From Pseudomonas frederiksbergensis (lineage in GTDB: Bacteria; Pseudomonadota; Gammaproteobacteria; Pseudomonadales; Pseudomonadaceae): a DNA stretch of 64,000 nt. Below are positions 9,081-19,400 of the stretch, one piece after another. The stretch lies in contig NZ_FNTF01000002.1 of the NCBI RefSeq assembly GCF_900105495.1, positions 5,906,001 through 5,970,000 on the forward strand, read 5' to 3'. A model generated the notes under the pieces. The model had not been told where the DNA came from, made no database searches, and worked only from the letters and a program-made list of their open reading frames with translations. The position numbers were made by a program, and so were the translations under genes. Each line of letters opens with the position of its first letter. Positions within the stretch are counted from its first letter, which is position 1.

Positions 9081-12000
9081 CGCCTCCTGCCAGGTGGTAC
9101 CCCCGGCTGCGGCTCGATCGTGTCCTCGAACAATTGCCGAAGCGAAACGGTTTTGACCAGTTCCAGCCGCCGCTCATACCGTTTCGAATACTCACATTCC
9201 ATGCGCAGCAAATAAGAGCGCAGGTGGTCGCCTGCGGTCAGACCGTGGCGGTTGTCCAGCCAGACTTGGGGCAATGAAATCTGAGAATCGTAATCGCCTG
9301 TTTCGGCGCTCAGCGACGCCTGGGCGCTGAGGCACAAGCTGACAACCGCATCGTACGCCTGGTAGTGCAACGCCTTGAACTGGCCGAGCAACCAGCCGAA
9401 CAGTTCAGCATTGGTCGCACGCTTCTTGAGGAAGTTGTAAACCGTCAACGATTGACTATTGGCCTTCAGGGTTTGCTCCAGGCTGGTTTGCGCAGCCTGT
9501 ACGGCGTAGTTCTGGGCGACGATTTGCGCATCAATTGCGCGGACTTCCGCCGACGCCTGATCGCGTTGCAACTGCCAATCCTCGCGGCGACGACGGTAGC
9601 CTTCGGTGGCGGCCTGTTTGTCTGCGTCCATTTGCACCACCGACGAGCCGACGCCCAATCCGAAGACAACCGCATCAGCAATTTTATCGAGGCGATGCCC
9701 GCCATTCGCCAAACCGAAAACATTAGGCAAAGAGGCAAGCACCGCGCCGGCGGGTTTGATGCTTGCGGCGGCCAACGACAATTGTTTTGACAGATACAGA
9801 TTTTCCATGACCTCGTATTCAACCGCCGACACATTCTCGTCATAGCGTTGTGCATAGTTATCAGCCCGTTCCTGCGCGACTGCCCGGCTTTGCTCCAGCG
9901 CTGTTACGTTCGCTCGCATCTGGGCGATGGCTTGCTCCTGTACGGTCTTGGCATAGTTTCCAAGCTCTACCAAATGGGTTTGCTGCATTTCTTCCTGTTC
10001 GGCGCGATCCCGTTGTTCAAGCAGGCGCAACACCTGATTGCCGTACTCCTGCAGGACCTGCACTGCACGCAACGCGACCTCGAACGTCACGCGCCAACGG
10101 AATGCACCGACCACCAGGCGCCCACCCATCGGTCTTGGTCCGCCCACGCCTCCAGACGCGAGATCCCGCAACAGTTGATTCGGATCCGTGGGTGGGCTGA
10201 AGAGCGGTATATCCAGCGGTTTGCCATCCAGGGTCAGATTGTGGCGCAGGTTATGCAAACGTTGATTCGGCAAGTCATACAGTGCAAGCAACTGCTCATT
10301 GATCGGACAGGTGAACGGTTCGTTTGCCAGTAGCCCGAGTTCGAGCGGCGCCTCGGTGGCGACGGGAAAATCCGCCAGGCTGTACTCGAAGGTTTTTTCG
10401 AACCGCTCGAGCGCCGGTCGTGAAGTACTGTTGTTTAACAGATTGCTCAGCGTGTCTGCTTGCCAACGGTTCGCCGTTCGCACCAACGGCGGTTGGCCCA
10501 TCAGGAATTCAGCCTGGACATAGCACAGCTTTGCCGCCACCAGGCTATCGCGGGTGAGTTGTCGGTAGTACCAGTCCCCCCAGGCCACCAGATTCTTGAC
10601 GTACTCCGTGAACACCAGAACCTTGAAGTGATAAGGCGCGGAATAGCCAATGGCGTCCGGATCGGTCGGGGCTCGGGTTTCAAAGCCCACATTGCCTTCG
10701 GCGTTCAATGGACGGCAGCGCCAATACGCGGGTTTTGGATTCGGCCGTAGGGGGGTTTCCGGATCCGCTGGCGCCTGCGGATCAAACAGGTAATGCAGCC
10801 ATTTTTGCGCCTCCAGGTAACGATCCTCTGCCCGTAGACGCGTCGCGATCAGATGAGGCAAATGGAAAAACAGCTCCCAGAAAAACAATCCGTTGGCGCC
10901 GTTGAACGCACCGTTCGGCTCGTTGAAAGACGCTGAAGCCGGAGGTGGTTCTTGCAGAAACTGTGTGTCCCAATCCAGTACGGCATCGACGGAAATGTTC
11001 GAACGCTGCACCAGTTCCGGGCCGAACAGTGAGTTCAGACGGGTGAATTTTAGCGTCAGGTTTGACGCTCTCAGATCTAGAAACTGTGCCGCATCGCGGC
11101 TGTTCTTGTGCAACTTTGGTGCAATGAAGTCCGTCACGTTGATGATCGTCAACTCAAACTTCATGCGTCCTGGGGAAGTGCCTGCTGCCCCGCCAAAGAA
11201 AAAAGTGGACGGCTGCGGCCATGTACCTTTATCGCGACTGAAGGTCTGCCAATCAGTGCTCCAACCGCCAGCTATCGGGAAGGGTTTTTTAATTGGCGCC
11301 GGATCTGAACCGTCACGACCTTCTAACGTCAGATCCAGCTCGACGTTGCCGCCGGGCAGCCCTGTAGGCCTGCAAATGCCCCGGACGAAAAGAACATCTT
11401 TGTCACCTTGGCGAAACGCCAGGGCCTGCAGATCCAGGTAAGGCGTCAAGGTGCCCGCTGTCACGACAGTGGGCACAACGCTCGGCTGATTCATCAGCGG
11501 ATGCTGAACCGTCTCGGCAGCGATAAAGCGATGCTGTGCCGCGTAATTCAGCCAGCGGCCATCATCGCCGGTCAATGGTCGTAACAGCACATCACGCACT
11601 ACGTACTCGTTGAGGGTAGTGCCATTAGTCAACAAGACGCCAAGCTTGCCTTTGGGGTTTTGATAATCAGCCCAAACGGTGGCAATCAGCCGAGCGCCTG
11701 CAGAGAAGTCATCGAGAGGGTTGGAACTGTGCAGGCTCAACGGCGCCAACCATTGGCCATTCTGCGCCATGAAAGCCACGTTGATGTCCAGTTGATGCGG
11801 CAAAAACTTGTCAGGTTCCTGCCCCGCCACCTTGTCGCGCCACTCGGCCCACACCAGGCACAAGCGCCCGTTCCAGAACACCGGACGCATGTCCAGCACC
11901 TTCGCCCCCACGGGAACATCCGCCAGCTGCCACTCCCCCCATGCCGCCGGATTGATGGCGATATCGGCTGTCGAGAGTTCCACCTCGGCCTTGCGCCAGA

Positions 12001-12586
12001 AGTACCGTGGGGCAGACGAACGCTCGCGACCGACAAAGTAATAATCGGCACGCGTGGGCGAAGCTCCATCCATGTAGCTGCTGATCACATCCAGGTTGCA
12101 GGTCTGCTCGAACGTTTGCAGGTACTCCCCCAAAGCGCGCTGAACGGAGTCGCTGTTCAACTGGGTCTGGTTCAGGTTGTTTTCAAGGGTTTTGAACAGG
12201 CTGGTCTTGCGCTGCCGCACAAAAGGGTTAATGAAGTTTTCCGGATAAAGTGCTATCAGCTGTAGCGCTGCCCAATCCGGGTAATTGCTGTAAAGCTCCC
12301 AGGTGGCCAGATCCCGCTTGTCGAATTCAATCGTCTCATAGCCCGGTTCGAGCTTGCGGTACGCGGCATGAATGAACTGCTGGGCACAGCTCGTCGCTTC
12401 GGCGACCCAGGAACTCTGAACCGGGTAGCTGTCCAGCGGGTCCATGCGCAGCAATTCGAACAGGTCTGCCGGGGTTCGCAAGAAGTAGTACGGGGCCTCA
12501 CCTTTTTTGCCGACTTGCCCGATGCAGTACTCGACCAACGCATTACGTCGTTTTTCGAGCAATCCAGCCATATTGTTCAGTGCCAT
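9068..12586 (-). CDS. tcaB: Tc toxin A subunit, TcaB-like main part (frameshifted near its 3' end)
   Basis: 1172 codons from the ATG at 12586, which has GGAGG 7 nt upstream; the ORF extends further up but without a ribosome site. An N-terminal region (EKRRNALVEYCIGQ) is followed by neuraminidase-like and receptor-binding regions (EVELSTADIAINPAAWGEWQ, RPVFWNGRLCLVWAEWRDK). Next comes the pore-forming and coiled-coil region (residues ~890-1090, RAEQEEMQQTHLVELGNYAK). In TcA this part makes the translocation channel through the host membrane. The frame ends in a non-homologous GVPPGRRRWIG because of the indel at 9100-9104. Split TcaA/TcaB A subunits are known from Photorhabdus tca loci; it follows TcaA by 55 bp. 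Confidence 0.9.
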   Translation of the reverse strand: MALNNMAGLLEKRRNALVEYCIGQVGKKGEAPYYFLRTPADLFELLRMDPLDSYPVQSSWVAEATSCAQQFIHAAYRKLEPGYETIEFDKRDLATWELYSNYPDWAALQLIALYPENFINPFVRQRKTSLFKTLENNLNQTQLNSDSVQRALGEYLQTFEQTCNLDVISSYMDGASPTRADYYFVGRERSSAPRYFWRKAEVELSTADIAINPAAWGEWQLADVPVGAKVLDMRPVFWNGRLCLVWAEWRDKVAGQEPDKFLPHQLDINVAFMAQNGQWLAPLSLHSSNPLDDFSAGARLIATVWADYQNPKGKLGVLLTNGTTLNEYVVRDVLLRPLTGDDGRWLNYAAQHRFIAAETVQHPLMNQPSVVPTVVTAGTLTPYLDLQALAFRQGDKDVLFVRGICRPTGLPGGNVELDLTLEGRDGSDPAPIKKPFPIAGGWSTDWQTFSRDKGTWPQPSTFFFGGAAGTSPGRMKFELTIINVTDFIAPKLHKNSRDAAQFLDLRASNLTLKFTRLNSLFGPELVQRSNISVDAVLDWDTQFLQEPPPASASFNEPNGAFNGANGLFFWELFFHLPHLIATRLRAEDRYLEAQKWLHYLFDPQAPADPETPLRPNPKPAYWRCRPLNAEGNVGFETRAPTDPDAIGYSAPYHFKVLVFTEYVKNLVAWGDWYYRQLTRDSLVAAKLCYVQAEFLMGQPPLVRTANRWQADTLSNLLNNSTSRPALERFEKTFEYSLADFPVATEAPLELGLLANEPFTCPINEQLLALYDLPNQRLHNLRHNLTLDGKPLDIPLFSPPTDPNQLLRDLASGGVGGPRPMGGRLVVGAFRWRVTFEVALRAVQVLQEYGNQVLRLLEQRDRAEQEEMQQTHLVELGNYAKTVQEQAIAQMRANVTALEQSRAVAQERADNYAQRYDENVSAVEYEVMENLYLSKQLSLAAASIKPAGAVLASLPNVFGLANGGHRLDKIADAVVFGLGVGSSVVQMDADKQAATEGYRRRREDWQLQRDQASAEVRAIDAQIVAQNYAVQAAQTSLEQTLKANSQSLTVYNFLKKRATNAELFGWLLGQFKALHYQAYDAVVSLCLSAQASLSAETGDYDSQISLPQVWLDNRHGLTAGDHLRSYLLRMECEYSKRYERRLELVKTVSLRQLFEDTIEPQPGVPPGRRRWIG

Positions 12587-12641
12587 GATCTTTCCTCCAG
12601 AGGGTTTGAACCGGGAACACACGACCAGCCATCGAGGCAGT

Positions 12642-15164
12642 TCATCGTTCAGGCTCTTCGGCGGCGAAGGTGATTGGCTCAAAATAGGCGGTCGTCTCAC
12701 TTCCTTGTGCCAGGATGCTGATCTCGAACTCTCCACCGGTAGGGCTGGAGACGAACACGCGCGCCTGGCCTTCCTGGTTCGTGAAAGCCTGGCTCGGGCG
12801 AATGACCAGCCCAGGTTGCTCGATACCGGACTGCGATGAGTTGAAAAACCACTGTACGAGGCTGTTTTTCCCAAGATTTCCGTATCTATCCTTCAGCGTG
12901 GCGTAGAGTTCGATTTCTTCACCAAACGCCACGGTCCGCAACGGCACTTGCGCCATGAGCGGTGGCGGAAATCTCAAGGTAGCGTGGTCTGCGATGACGT
13001 TGATGGTAGGCGCGTACTCCGGCTCGAACAGATCCAGCCAGAACTGCGGGGTATCCGTACCCATGACCTTGCCGGGTATGAACTCTGCTTGCACCACCCC
13101 ATAGACATCTGTTTCCTCGGTAGCAATGCTGCCCAAGGTGGCGCTCCAATAAACGTTCACACCACTCAACGGTTGTCCGCCGCTGTCCTTGAGGGTCACG
13201 GTGAAGGTGATTTTTCCTTGTGGGTTGCCGGCAACGACCGTGCTGTTGTCGACAGTACAGGTCGAGGTGACGATCTGTTTCAGATCCTCGGAAAAGGCAA
13301 GCGCAGGCTCAGGGGATTCGGACAGACTCAGCAAAGCACGCTCTGCGGCAACCTCGTACCTCTGCCTATCGACAACCTCCGGCAACGTGCCGATCAGGAA
13401 GATCGTCAGGGCATCCATACCGGTGTGCGTCGCCAGAACCCGAACGCGCATGAACAGATCCAACTCGGTCAGGTTTTTGAGGATTCTGAGTTCTGGAGAC
13501 ACGCGGCCGAGGCACTCGCGCACCTCCTGAACGCTCCAGTTGAAAAACTCGGCCAGCCGGATCGATGCCGCTTGTTGGGCCAAATGCGTTGCATCCGTGC
13601 CTAGCGAGGAAGGCAGTGCGTTGACCTCGCGCAAATAATCGAGCAACTTCTGCGGGGGTTGCGCACTCATCCCAAACGCCCGGGTAAGTGTCGTCAAGTA
13701 ATAAAGCGTCTTCACCGTAAACGCGTGCTTGTCGTCCAGGTCCATCCAGGCCTTGTGGCCATAATCGAGATAGTCCCGCAACAGCTCGGCGCCAAGCCCC
13801 AGTTCCAGGACCACCGCGCTACGGCGGCGTACGTCGGCCAACAGCGCGAGCAATGGGTCAGGTTGTTCGTTGCGCCCCCTTACAGACTCGTCGAGCCCCA
13901 GTCCCGTATGCTCGAGCACCTGACGCAACAACCGATACACCGTCGCATTGGCCCAGGCCAGAACCAATAATGCCTGCTCGGCATTAAGGCCCGTATGTAC
14001 CACCAGGCACTCCTTGACCACCGATGCCTGAGCCTCTCTGACCTGCAAGAGCACGGTGAGCATTTTTTCGACGATAACAGCACGCACGCTTGCATTGCTT
14101 TCACCCAAGCCATCCCTCACCGCTTGATCAAACTTTTCGCGTGCAAAGTCCTGATAGTCGGCCTCCGTTCCCGCTGGGGCCTTGATCAAGCCGTCGGGAT
14201 CGACCAGCACCGTCAACAGGTCCAGCCAGTTGGCACCCGGCAGCGCTGGCACACCGGCCATCAGCAACGCCGCGTCGGTGAACAGTGCACCAGGCAACAG
14301 ATTGCGTACCTGCTTGAATAACTCGAGCTCCTTTTCAGAGACGACCAACGTCTTCGGCGGTGAAACCTGCTGCAGCATCCAGGGCACCCCAATGCCGCGG
14401 TCGGCACACCACCCCGCGCAGGAGTGCATCGCATAGATGAGGTTCAACACATCCGGCGTATTGACTATGGCCGTATTATGTGGGGTCAGACTGATCCGGG
14501 GAGCACCCGCCAGGCCATTGACCCAAGATGTTCCACCCAACAATGTCAGCATCTTGATGCCATCGACCGGCGACATACCCAACAGGCCCGACAGCTTCAC
14601 AAGACGGTAAAAACTGGACAAGGTCGCCGCGTTACGCTGCAACATGTTGTCCTCGACATCCTGTGCTTCGGCAATCGCCTGGGCCAGAACACTGTAAGTC
14701 TGCAAATCGATCGTAAAAGCATTGCATATCCGGGCGACCGTCAAATCGGACACGCCCTGTGCCGGAATCACCGGAAACTTGCCGCCATCGAGCTGCAAGG
14801 CTTGAGAATATTCGCCCTCCTCATTGAAAACCTGATCGAACTGCGAGCGCGCTTCACCACGACCGTAAATCGACAACTCATCGATAAACACTGCGAAGTC
14901 TTGCGCCGTGCACCCATAGCGCTCACGCAATGATTGAAACAGGCCCAATGCGTGCACGACTCTTTCCGTGATTTCCCACGCATTGGCCTGCGCACCACCG
15001 CGCACTTCAGCCCTTATGGCTGCCGCTAACAGCGCATCCACCTGATCGCTGGGCAGTTCCAGCCACCGATCCAGGCGCAACTTGCGGTTCATTCGGTCAT
15101 ATCGCTCAAAATCATCGGCACTGTCGGGGAGGGCTGACAACCGATGCAGAAACACTTCCTCCAC
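12642..15164 (-). CDS. tcaA: TcaA-like subunit, central and C-terminal part with Ig-like domains (frameshifted)
   Basis: 840 codons from a GTG that is probably internal. FERYDRMNRKLRLDRWLELP, TVARICNAFTIDLQTYSVLA and FYRLVKLSGLLGMSPVDGIKMLTLLGG are alpha-helical shell motifs of TcA proteins. After residue ~610 come two Big-1-like Ig domains (PLSGVNVYWSATLGSIATEE; LVQWFFNSSQSG), placed at the TcaA/TcaB junction, where receptor-binding Ig-like domains lie in intact TcA proteins. The N-terminal part is in another frame (15089-16288); adding one base in the G6 run at 15190-15195 fuses them as NAHTPPAVSITGEEVEEVFL. Full gene 12642-16288, about 1215 aa. Confidence 0.88.
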   Translation of the reverse strand: MEEVFLHRLSALPDSADDFERYDRMNRKLRLDRWLELPSDQVDALLAAAIRAEVRGGAQANAWEITERVVHALGLFQSLRERYGCTAQDFAVFIDELSIYGRGEARSQFDQVFNEEGEYSQALQLDGGKFPVIPAQGVSDLTVARICNAFTIDLQTYSVLAQAIAEAQDVEDNMLQRNAATLSSFYRLVKLSGLLGMSPVDGIKMLTLLGGTSWVNGLAGAPRISLTPHNTAIVNTPDVLNLIYAMHSCAGWCADRGIGVPWMLQQVSPPKTLVVSEKELELFKQVRNLLPGALFTDAALLMAGVPALPGANWLDLLTVLVDPDGLIKAPAGTEADYQDFAREKFDQAVRDGLGESNASVRAVIVEKMLTVLLQVREAQASVVKECLVVHTGLNAEQALLVLAWANATVYRLLRQVLEHTGLGLDESVRGRNEQPDPLLALLADVRRRSAVVLELGLGAELLRDYLDYGHKAWMDLDDKHAFTVKTLYYLTTLTRAFGMSAQPPQKLLDYLREVNALPSSLGTDATHLAQQAASIRLAEFFNWSVQEVRECLGRVSPELRILKNLTELDLFMRVRVLATHTGMDALTIFLIGTLPEVVDRQRYEVAAERALLSLSESPEPALAFSEDLKQIVTSTCTVDNSTVVAGNPQGKITFTVTLKDSGGQPLSGVNVYWSATLGSIATEETDVYGVVQAEFIPGKVMGTDTPQFWLDLFEPEYAPTINVIADHATLRFPPPLMAQVPLRTVAFGEEIELYATLKDRYGNLGKNSLVQWFFNSSQSGIEQPGLVIRPSQAFTNQEGQARVFVSSPTGGEFEISILAQGSETTAYFEPITFAAEEPER

Positions 15165-16288
15165 TTCTTCACCCGTAATGCTGACGGCAGGGGGGTGTGG
15201 GCATTGAGATAAACCGAACCGGAGCGCCAGCTTTCTGGCCCCGCAGGCTTTGTGTCCGTCTCCGTCACATTGGGCGAGCGCAGAGGGGCAAAGCTGCGAA
15301 CCGACAGCAGCGCCTCGAGCCCTGGGGTATCGAGTTTGGTTCGCTCGCCGAAGAATCGAACTTGATTGAGGTTCTGATACTTCGAAGAGTTATCGGTACC
15401 GAAATTCAGTGCGTAAAATTCTTCCCGGTTTGCATATGCCGGCGGATCCTCGGTCAGCAATTGTCGTTGATAAGGTCCCAGCCGCGACGCGTGGGCCAGG
15501 GCTCGACCCGCATCCTCGTCCCACGCCTGATCTTGCAAAAAGTAGGGAAAGGAGAGATCCACCATATGCGCAAAATTGCCCACCGACAGGCCATGGTGAC
15601 GGGCGACCGCATCCAGGGTAACCCAGTGCTGGTAGTACGGAAGCCCGTTGGGATATCGCGCATTGATCATCGCCAACTCAAGATCCGTTGGATCCGCTTG
15701 ATCTGGATCCTTGTGTTCCCTGATGAATGTTTCAAGCACCGGTACGATGATGTCGACCGCAGACACTGGTCGATGTATCGCATTGAAGTCGACGGACAGA
15801 TTCATCAGGTCTTTGCGGCGCTCACGCAGTCGCAGAGGAACCGGACCGGTTGAAAAATGCTCGATGCGGTCTATGACCCACCTCACCATTTCAACCAAAT
15901 ACGCCGCAGACGAAGCAAGAGACTCGATAGCATCCGGGGGGCACAGACTGTCGAAACGGGGATCGAACAAACGCTCGAAACTGGGCCCCTCGACCATCGA
16001 CAACAAACCGCTGCGCGGTGCGGCGCTTTCGGTATTTTTACCGTGCAGGCTGTGCTCGATGAACTGGCGCCGCAGGTAGACAGCCATGCTGTTGGCCCGA
16101 CGCAAAAACAGGCGCGCATCATCGGGGCTAACCTTGTATTCCCTCACCAGCCCTTGAACGCCCTTCTCCACCAAAGGAAAGATAGACCCGCCTTCTTCCA
16201 GGTAGGTCGCGAGGTCGAGGTACTCTGTGAGTTTTTCTTCACTGAATACTTGGCTCAGCAGTTGTGAAGCAGGGCGAGGGTCAGACAT
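15089..16288 (-). CDS. tcaA: TcaA-like subunit, N-terminal VRP1 part (frameshifted)
   Basis: 399 codons, start ATG 16288 with AAGGA upstream. It is a VRP1 (Salmonella SpvA-type) domain, the normal N-terminus of Tc A subunits: LFDPRFDSLCPPDAIESLAS, MNLSVDFNAIHRPVSAVDII, NGLPYYQHWVTLDAVARHHG, DLSFPYFLQDQAWDEDAGRA. Residues after about 366 (LPSALRVKKWRKCFCIGC) are out-of-frame sequence behind the indel at 15190-15195. It is first gene of the unit TcaA, TcaB, Ig-like adhesin. A lux-box-like dyad lies at 16392-16407, about 104 bp upstream of the start. Confidence 0.88.
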   Translation of the reverse strand: MSDPRPASQLLSQVFSEEKLTEYLDLATYLEEGGSIFPLVEKGVQGLVREYKVSPDDARLFLRRANSMAVYLRRQFIEHSLHGKNTESAAPRSGLLSMVEGPSFERLFDPRFDSLCPPDAIESLASSAAYLVEMVRWVIDRIEHFSTGPVPLRLRERRKDLMNLSVDFNAIHRPVSAVDIIVPVLETFIREHKDPDQADPTDLELAMINARYPNGLPYYQHWVTLDAVARHHGLSVGNFAHMVDLSFPYFLQDQAWDEDAGRALAHASRLGPYQRQLLTEDPPAYANREEFYALNFGTDNSSKYQNLNQVRFFGERTKLDTPGLEALLSVRSFAPLRSPNVTETDTKPAGPESWRSGSVYLNAHTPLPSALRVKKWRKCFCIGCQPSPTVPMILSDMTE

Positions 16289-16389
16289 GGTCAGGTTCCT
16301 TGAGTGGATAAGCGTCCTGAACGGCCCGACGAAATTCGCAGGCCGTGCGTTCGACTGAAGAGATTTGGCCTCCGAAGGCGGTCATCGTC

Positions 16390-16409
16390 TACTGTCATAA
16401 ATGACAGTC
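16390..16409 (-). promoter_or_regulatory. lux-box-like dyad upstream of tcaA
   Basis: The core CTGTCATAAATGACAG (16392-16407) is a perfect palindrome and one more pair (A/T) extends it. It sits in the 149-bp gap between the Ig-repeat gene stop (16438) and the tcaA start (16288). It has the CT-N12-AG form of LuxR-type operators and recurs upstream of four other genes here. Confidence 0.75.
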
Positions 16410-16437
16410 TTTGTGACCACTCATCGGAAATCGAGTG

Positions 16438-19400
16438 TCAGGACTCCGCTGTCGGCGGCTCGCTTTCAAAGCGTTTACTTTCGACCCAGTCGGAAACCGT
16501 CGCGCCATCGGCACTGTCACTGAGGCTTTGCCTGAACCGGCACCATTGGCCACCCCGGGGCAGCGATTGCTGAGCGTCCCCCTGCCAGCCTCCACCCGTG
16601 ACGGGAAGATCGGGTGCCCATACGTGATCCGGATTGAACCAGCTCACCACTTGCCCGACGCCCGGCCTGCCCTGGCCTTTGAACTCGACCGGGTGACTGA
16701 CCCACTGTCCTTGCGCAGGCACATCGACAGAGGGCCGATAAGTACCCAACACCACCTGGCGTATGACTGAATCTGCCGAGTCGAACCCCTCGCTCGACGC
16801 TACAGCCAACAGTGGGTAGCGCCCGTCGGGCTGATCGAATTCCACCGTTACCGACCAGGTGCGATCCTCCAGCACCGGGCTTCGCCCCAGTACCGTCTGA
16901 GCGACATCGCCGAGCCTCACCGCCACGCTGTCCCCCGCAACACCGAAGCCTGACACCGCCACCCGCCGACCGATGCGCTCGCCCGTAACAGGGGTTTCGA
17001 TAACCGGGGCCGCTGGCACCACGTTGTAATTCAGAGGCTGGCTGTCCTTGGATGTTCGCCCCCCAAAGGTTTGCCTGGCCCAGATGGTTTTGGCTCCGAC
17101 CGGCAAGGTCACCTCGGCTTTCCAGCAGCCGTCATCATCCACTTCAATATTTTCAAGCAAAGGCTCGGCAGTATCCTTCAACCAAACCCCTACCTTCCCC
17201 CCCGGCGCGCCCCATCCCGACAGGGTCGAGGTTCGCGGCATGCTGCCGTTTTCCACCGGCACTTCAATGATCGGGGGCACCAGCACCACCTCGAATGCAC
17301 GGAGTTCGCTGCGCTCGGACTCCCGCTGACCAAGCGATTGCTGCGCGTCAATGGTGTAACCACGAAAGTCCAGCCCAGTGAGATCGATTGACCATTCACC
17401 GTTCTCGGTCAATACCTTGGGCTGGCCCAGATCATTGCCGAATTGAGCGTTGCGCAGTTTCATTGTCGCGCCCTTGTAACCCTTGTCACCCGTTACGGTG
17501 AAGTCGCGCCACACCTCTGCCTTATCACCCGGATCGGTAATCCGCGGTGTTGGCAATTTGATCGTAAAGGTTTTCGAGGCAACGGGGGACGGCTCCAGCT
17601 CGGCATAATCCTGCCATGCAGTGACCGTGTAATCTCCACCCGGAGTGAACGGAGTCGGGCGTTCAAAGACCCAGGTGCCGTTGCTGACAACAGGCTGATG
17701 CAAATCGGCGCTGTCGCTGAACTTTAGGGTGAGCACCGCCCCGGCCCAGCACGTGCCGGCTACTTCTGCCTGTAACTCATCGACGGTGACACGGGAGATG
17801 TCAGGTGCCAGCAACGGGTTGGTCACATTCAGTTCAACAGGCGTAGAAGACAGCCCACCCTGTTTATGCACAACGGTGACTTTTAGCGACTTGATCGGCC
17901 CCCACAGACTCGACGCACGGATTGTCCAGTTCGAGGTGGTCAGCAGAAGGGGGGGAACGACATCATTACCGCCCGCGTCCAGAACGTGAATCGTCGCCCC
18001 GACAATGCCTTTGCCGGTAAAGGTTGGCGTGTAGTCCGAGACGCTATAGTCCACCTCGGTCGGTGGCGCAAGATTTTCGATGGTGACCCTGATCTGAACG
18101 GGATCAGAGGTCTCCGTTCCGATTTTCTGCACCACGTTGATGGCTCGCGAGTTCACCGGCTCCCAAGGTGTCGTGGCACGGGTTGACCAGGTTCCGGCGG
18201 CGACGGAAGCATCCGGAACGCTCACAGAACTGCCTGTAGCGTCCGTGATGACAATCGTTGCCCCATTCACGCCATTACCGCTGAACATCGGCGTGCGGTT
18301 ATCCACGGTGTACTTCACATCAGTGGGCGTCGGTACTTTCCTGACAACGTCGAAATCGAGCGACAGGGAAGGTATCCAGCCATTGGCATTGTCGGGCACC
18401 TTCTGAACCGCGGTCAGCTTGTACGTACCAAAGGTCCAGTTCGTCGCCGTGGTTTCCCATTGGCCGTTTCTCACCTGTACAACGGGCGGTGGTGCCGTTT
18501 CTTCAGGTTCTTTAATGGTGATCTCGACGGTGGCGCCATCATAACCAGCTCCTGAAAACTTCACACTTCCGGGCGTCGCCAGGTTTTCAACTTGGATATT
18601 CATCAATTTGGGTGGGCGAATATAGAAGCCGACAGCGGTGCTTAAAACCGATTCCTTTGTACCTTTAACTTGCTTGGCTACGAGCGAGACCGGCCCCGGC
18701 TTCACCGTGACGGAGGCAGTCCAGGTTTCGCTTGTCAACTCAGTGCTTTTACCGACTTCCTTAAGGGGCAAGGGACCTTCAAGCAACACGTGGACAGTAG
18801 CGCCCACCATTCCATTACGCCCCCCCATTACAAATGTCGTTTCCTGTAACGATCGGGGGGCGGGAGAGGTGATAACCGGTGGTTCGGGTACCAGCCTGGT
18901 GATGAAGGTACGATCTGAACTAAAACGCGTGGTATACCCTGGCTTGGATTGCTCAATGGTAATCGAATACTCGGCATTATCAGACAAGTCCTTATTGAGC
19001 TTGATCGACCACGTATTTAAAAAGTTGTAAAAATAATCACTCAGCGCTTCATTCGTTCCACTTCTCATCACCCTGAGGGAACAACTCCCACCTCCCACCC
19101 CCTCAATTACAGGACGCCTGGCAGATACAATTTCGCGTTCTTCCGGGGTATTAATCACCGGCCTAGAACTTACATAAAATTCGACTTCTTCCGGGTCTGA
19201 ATCAACTCCATTAGCAGTACCCCAAGCCTTGAGGTAAGCGGGCCCTGGAAAAGCTGTTTCTATAAAGAACGTGTTATTTCCCCAATACGCATTGTGTATA
19301 TATCTTGTTTGGATCAGCGTATCCGAAACATAGAGCGCTATCGCAACCCTATAACCATCATACTTGACATCAACAAAGACCGTCCCTTGTATGTTTCCAT

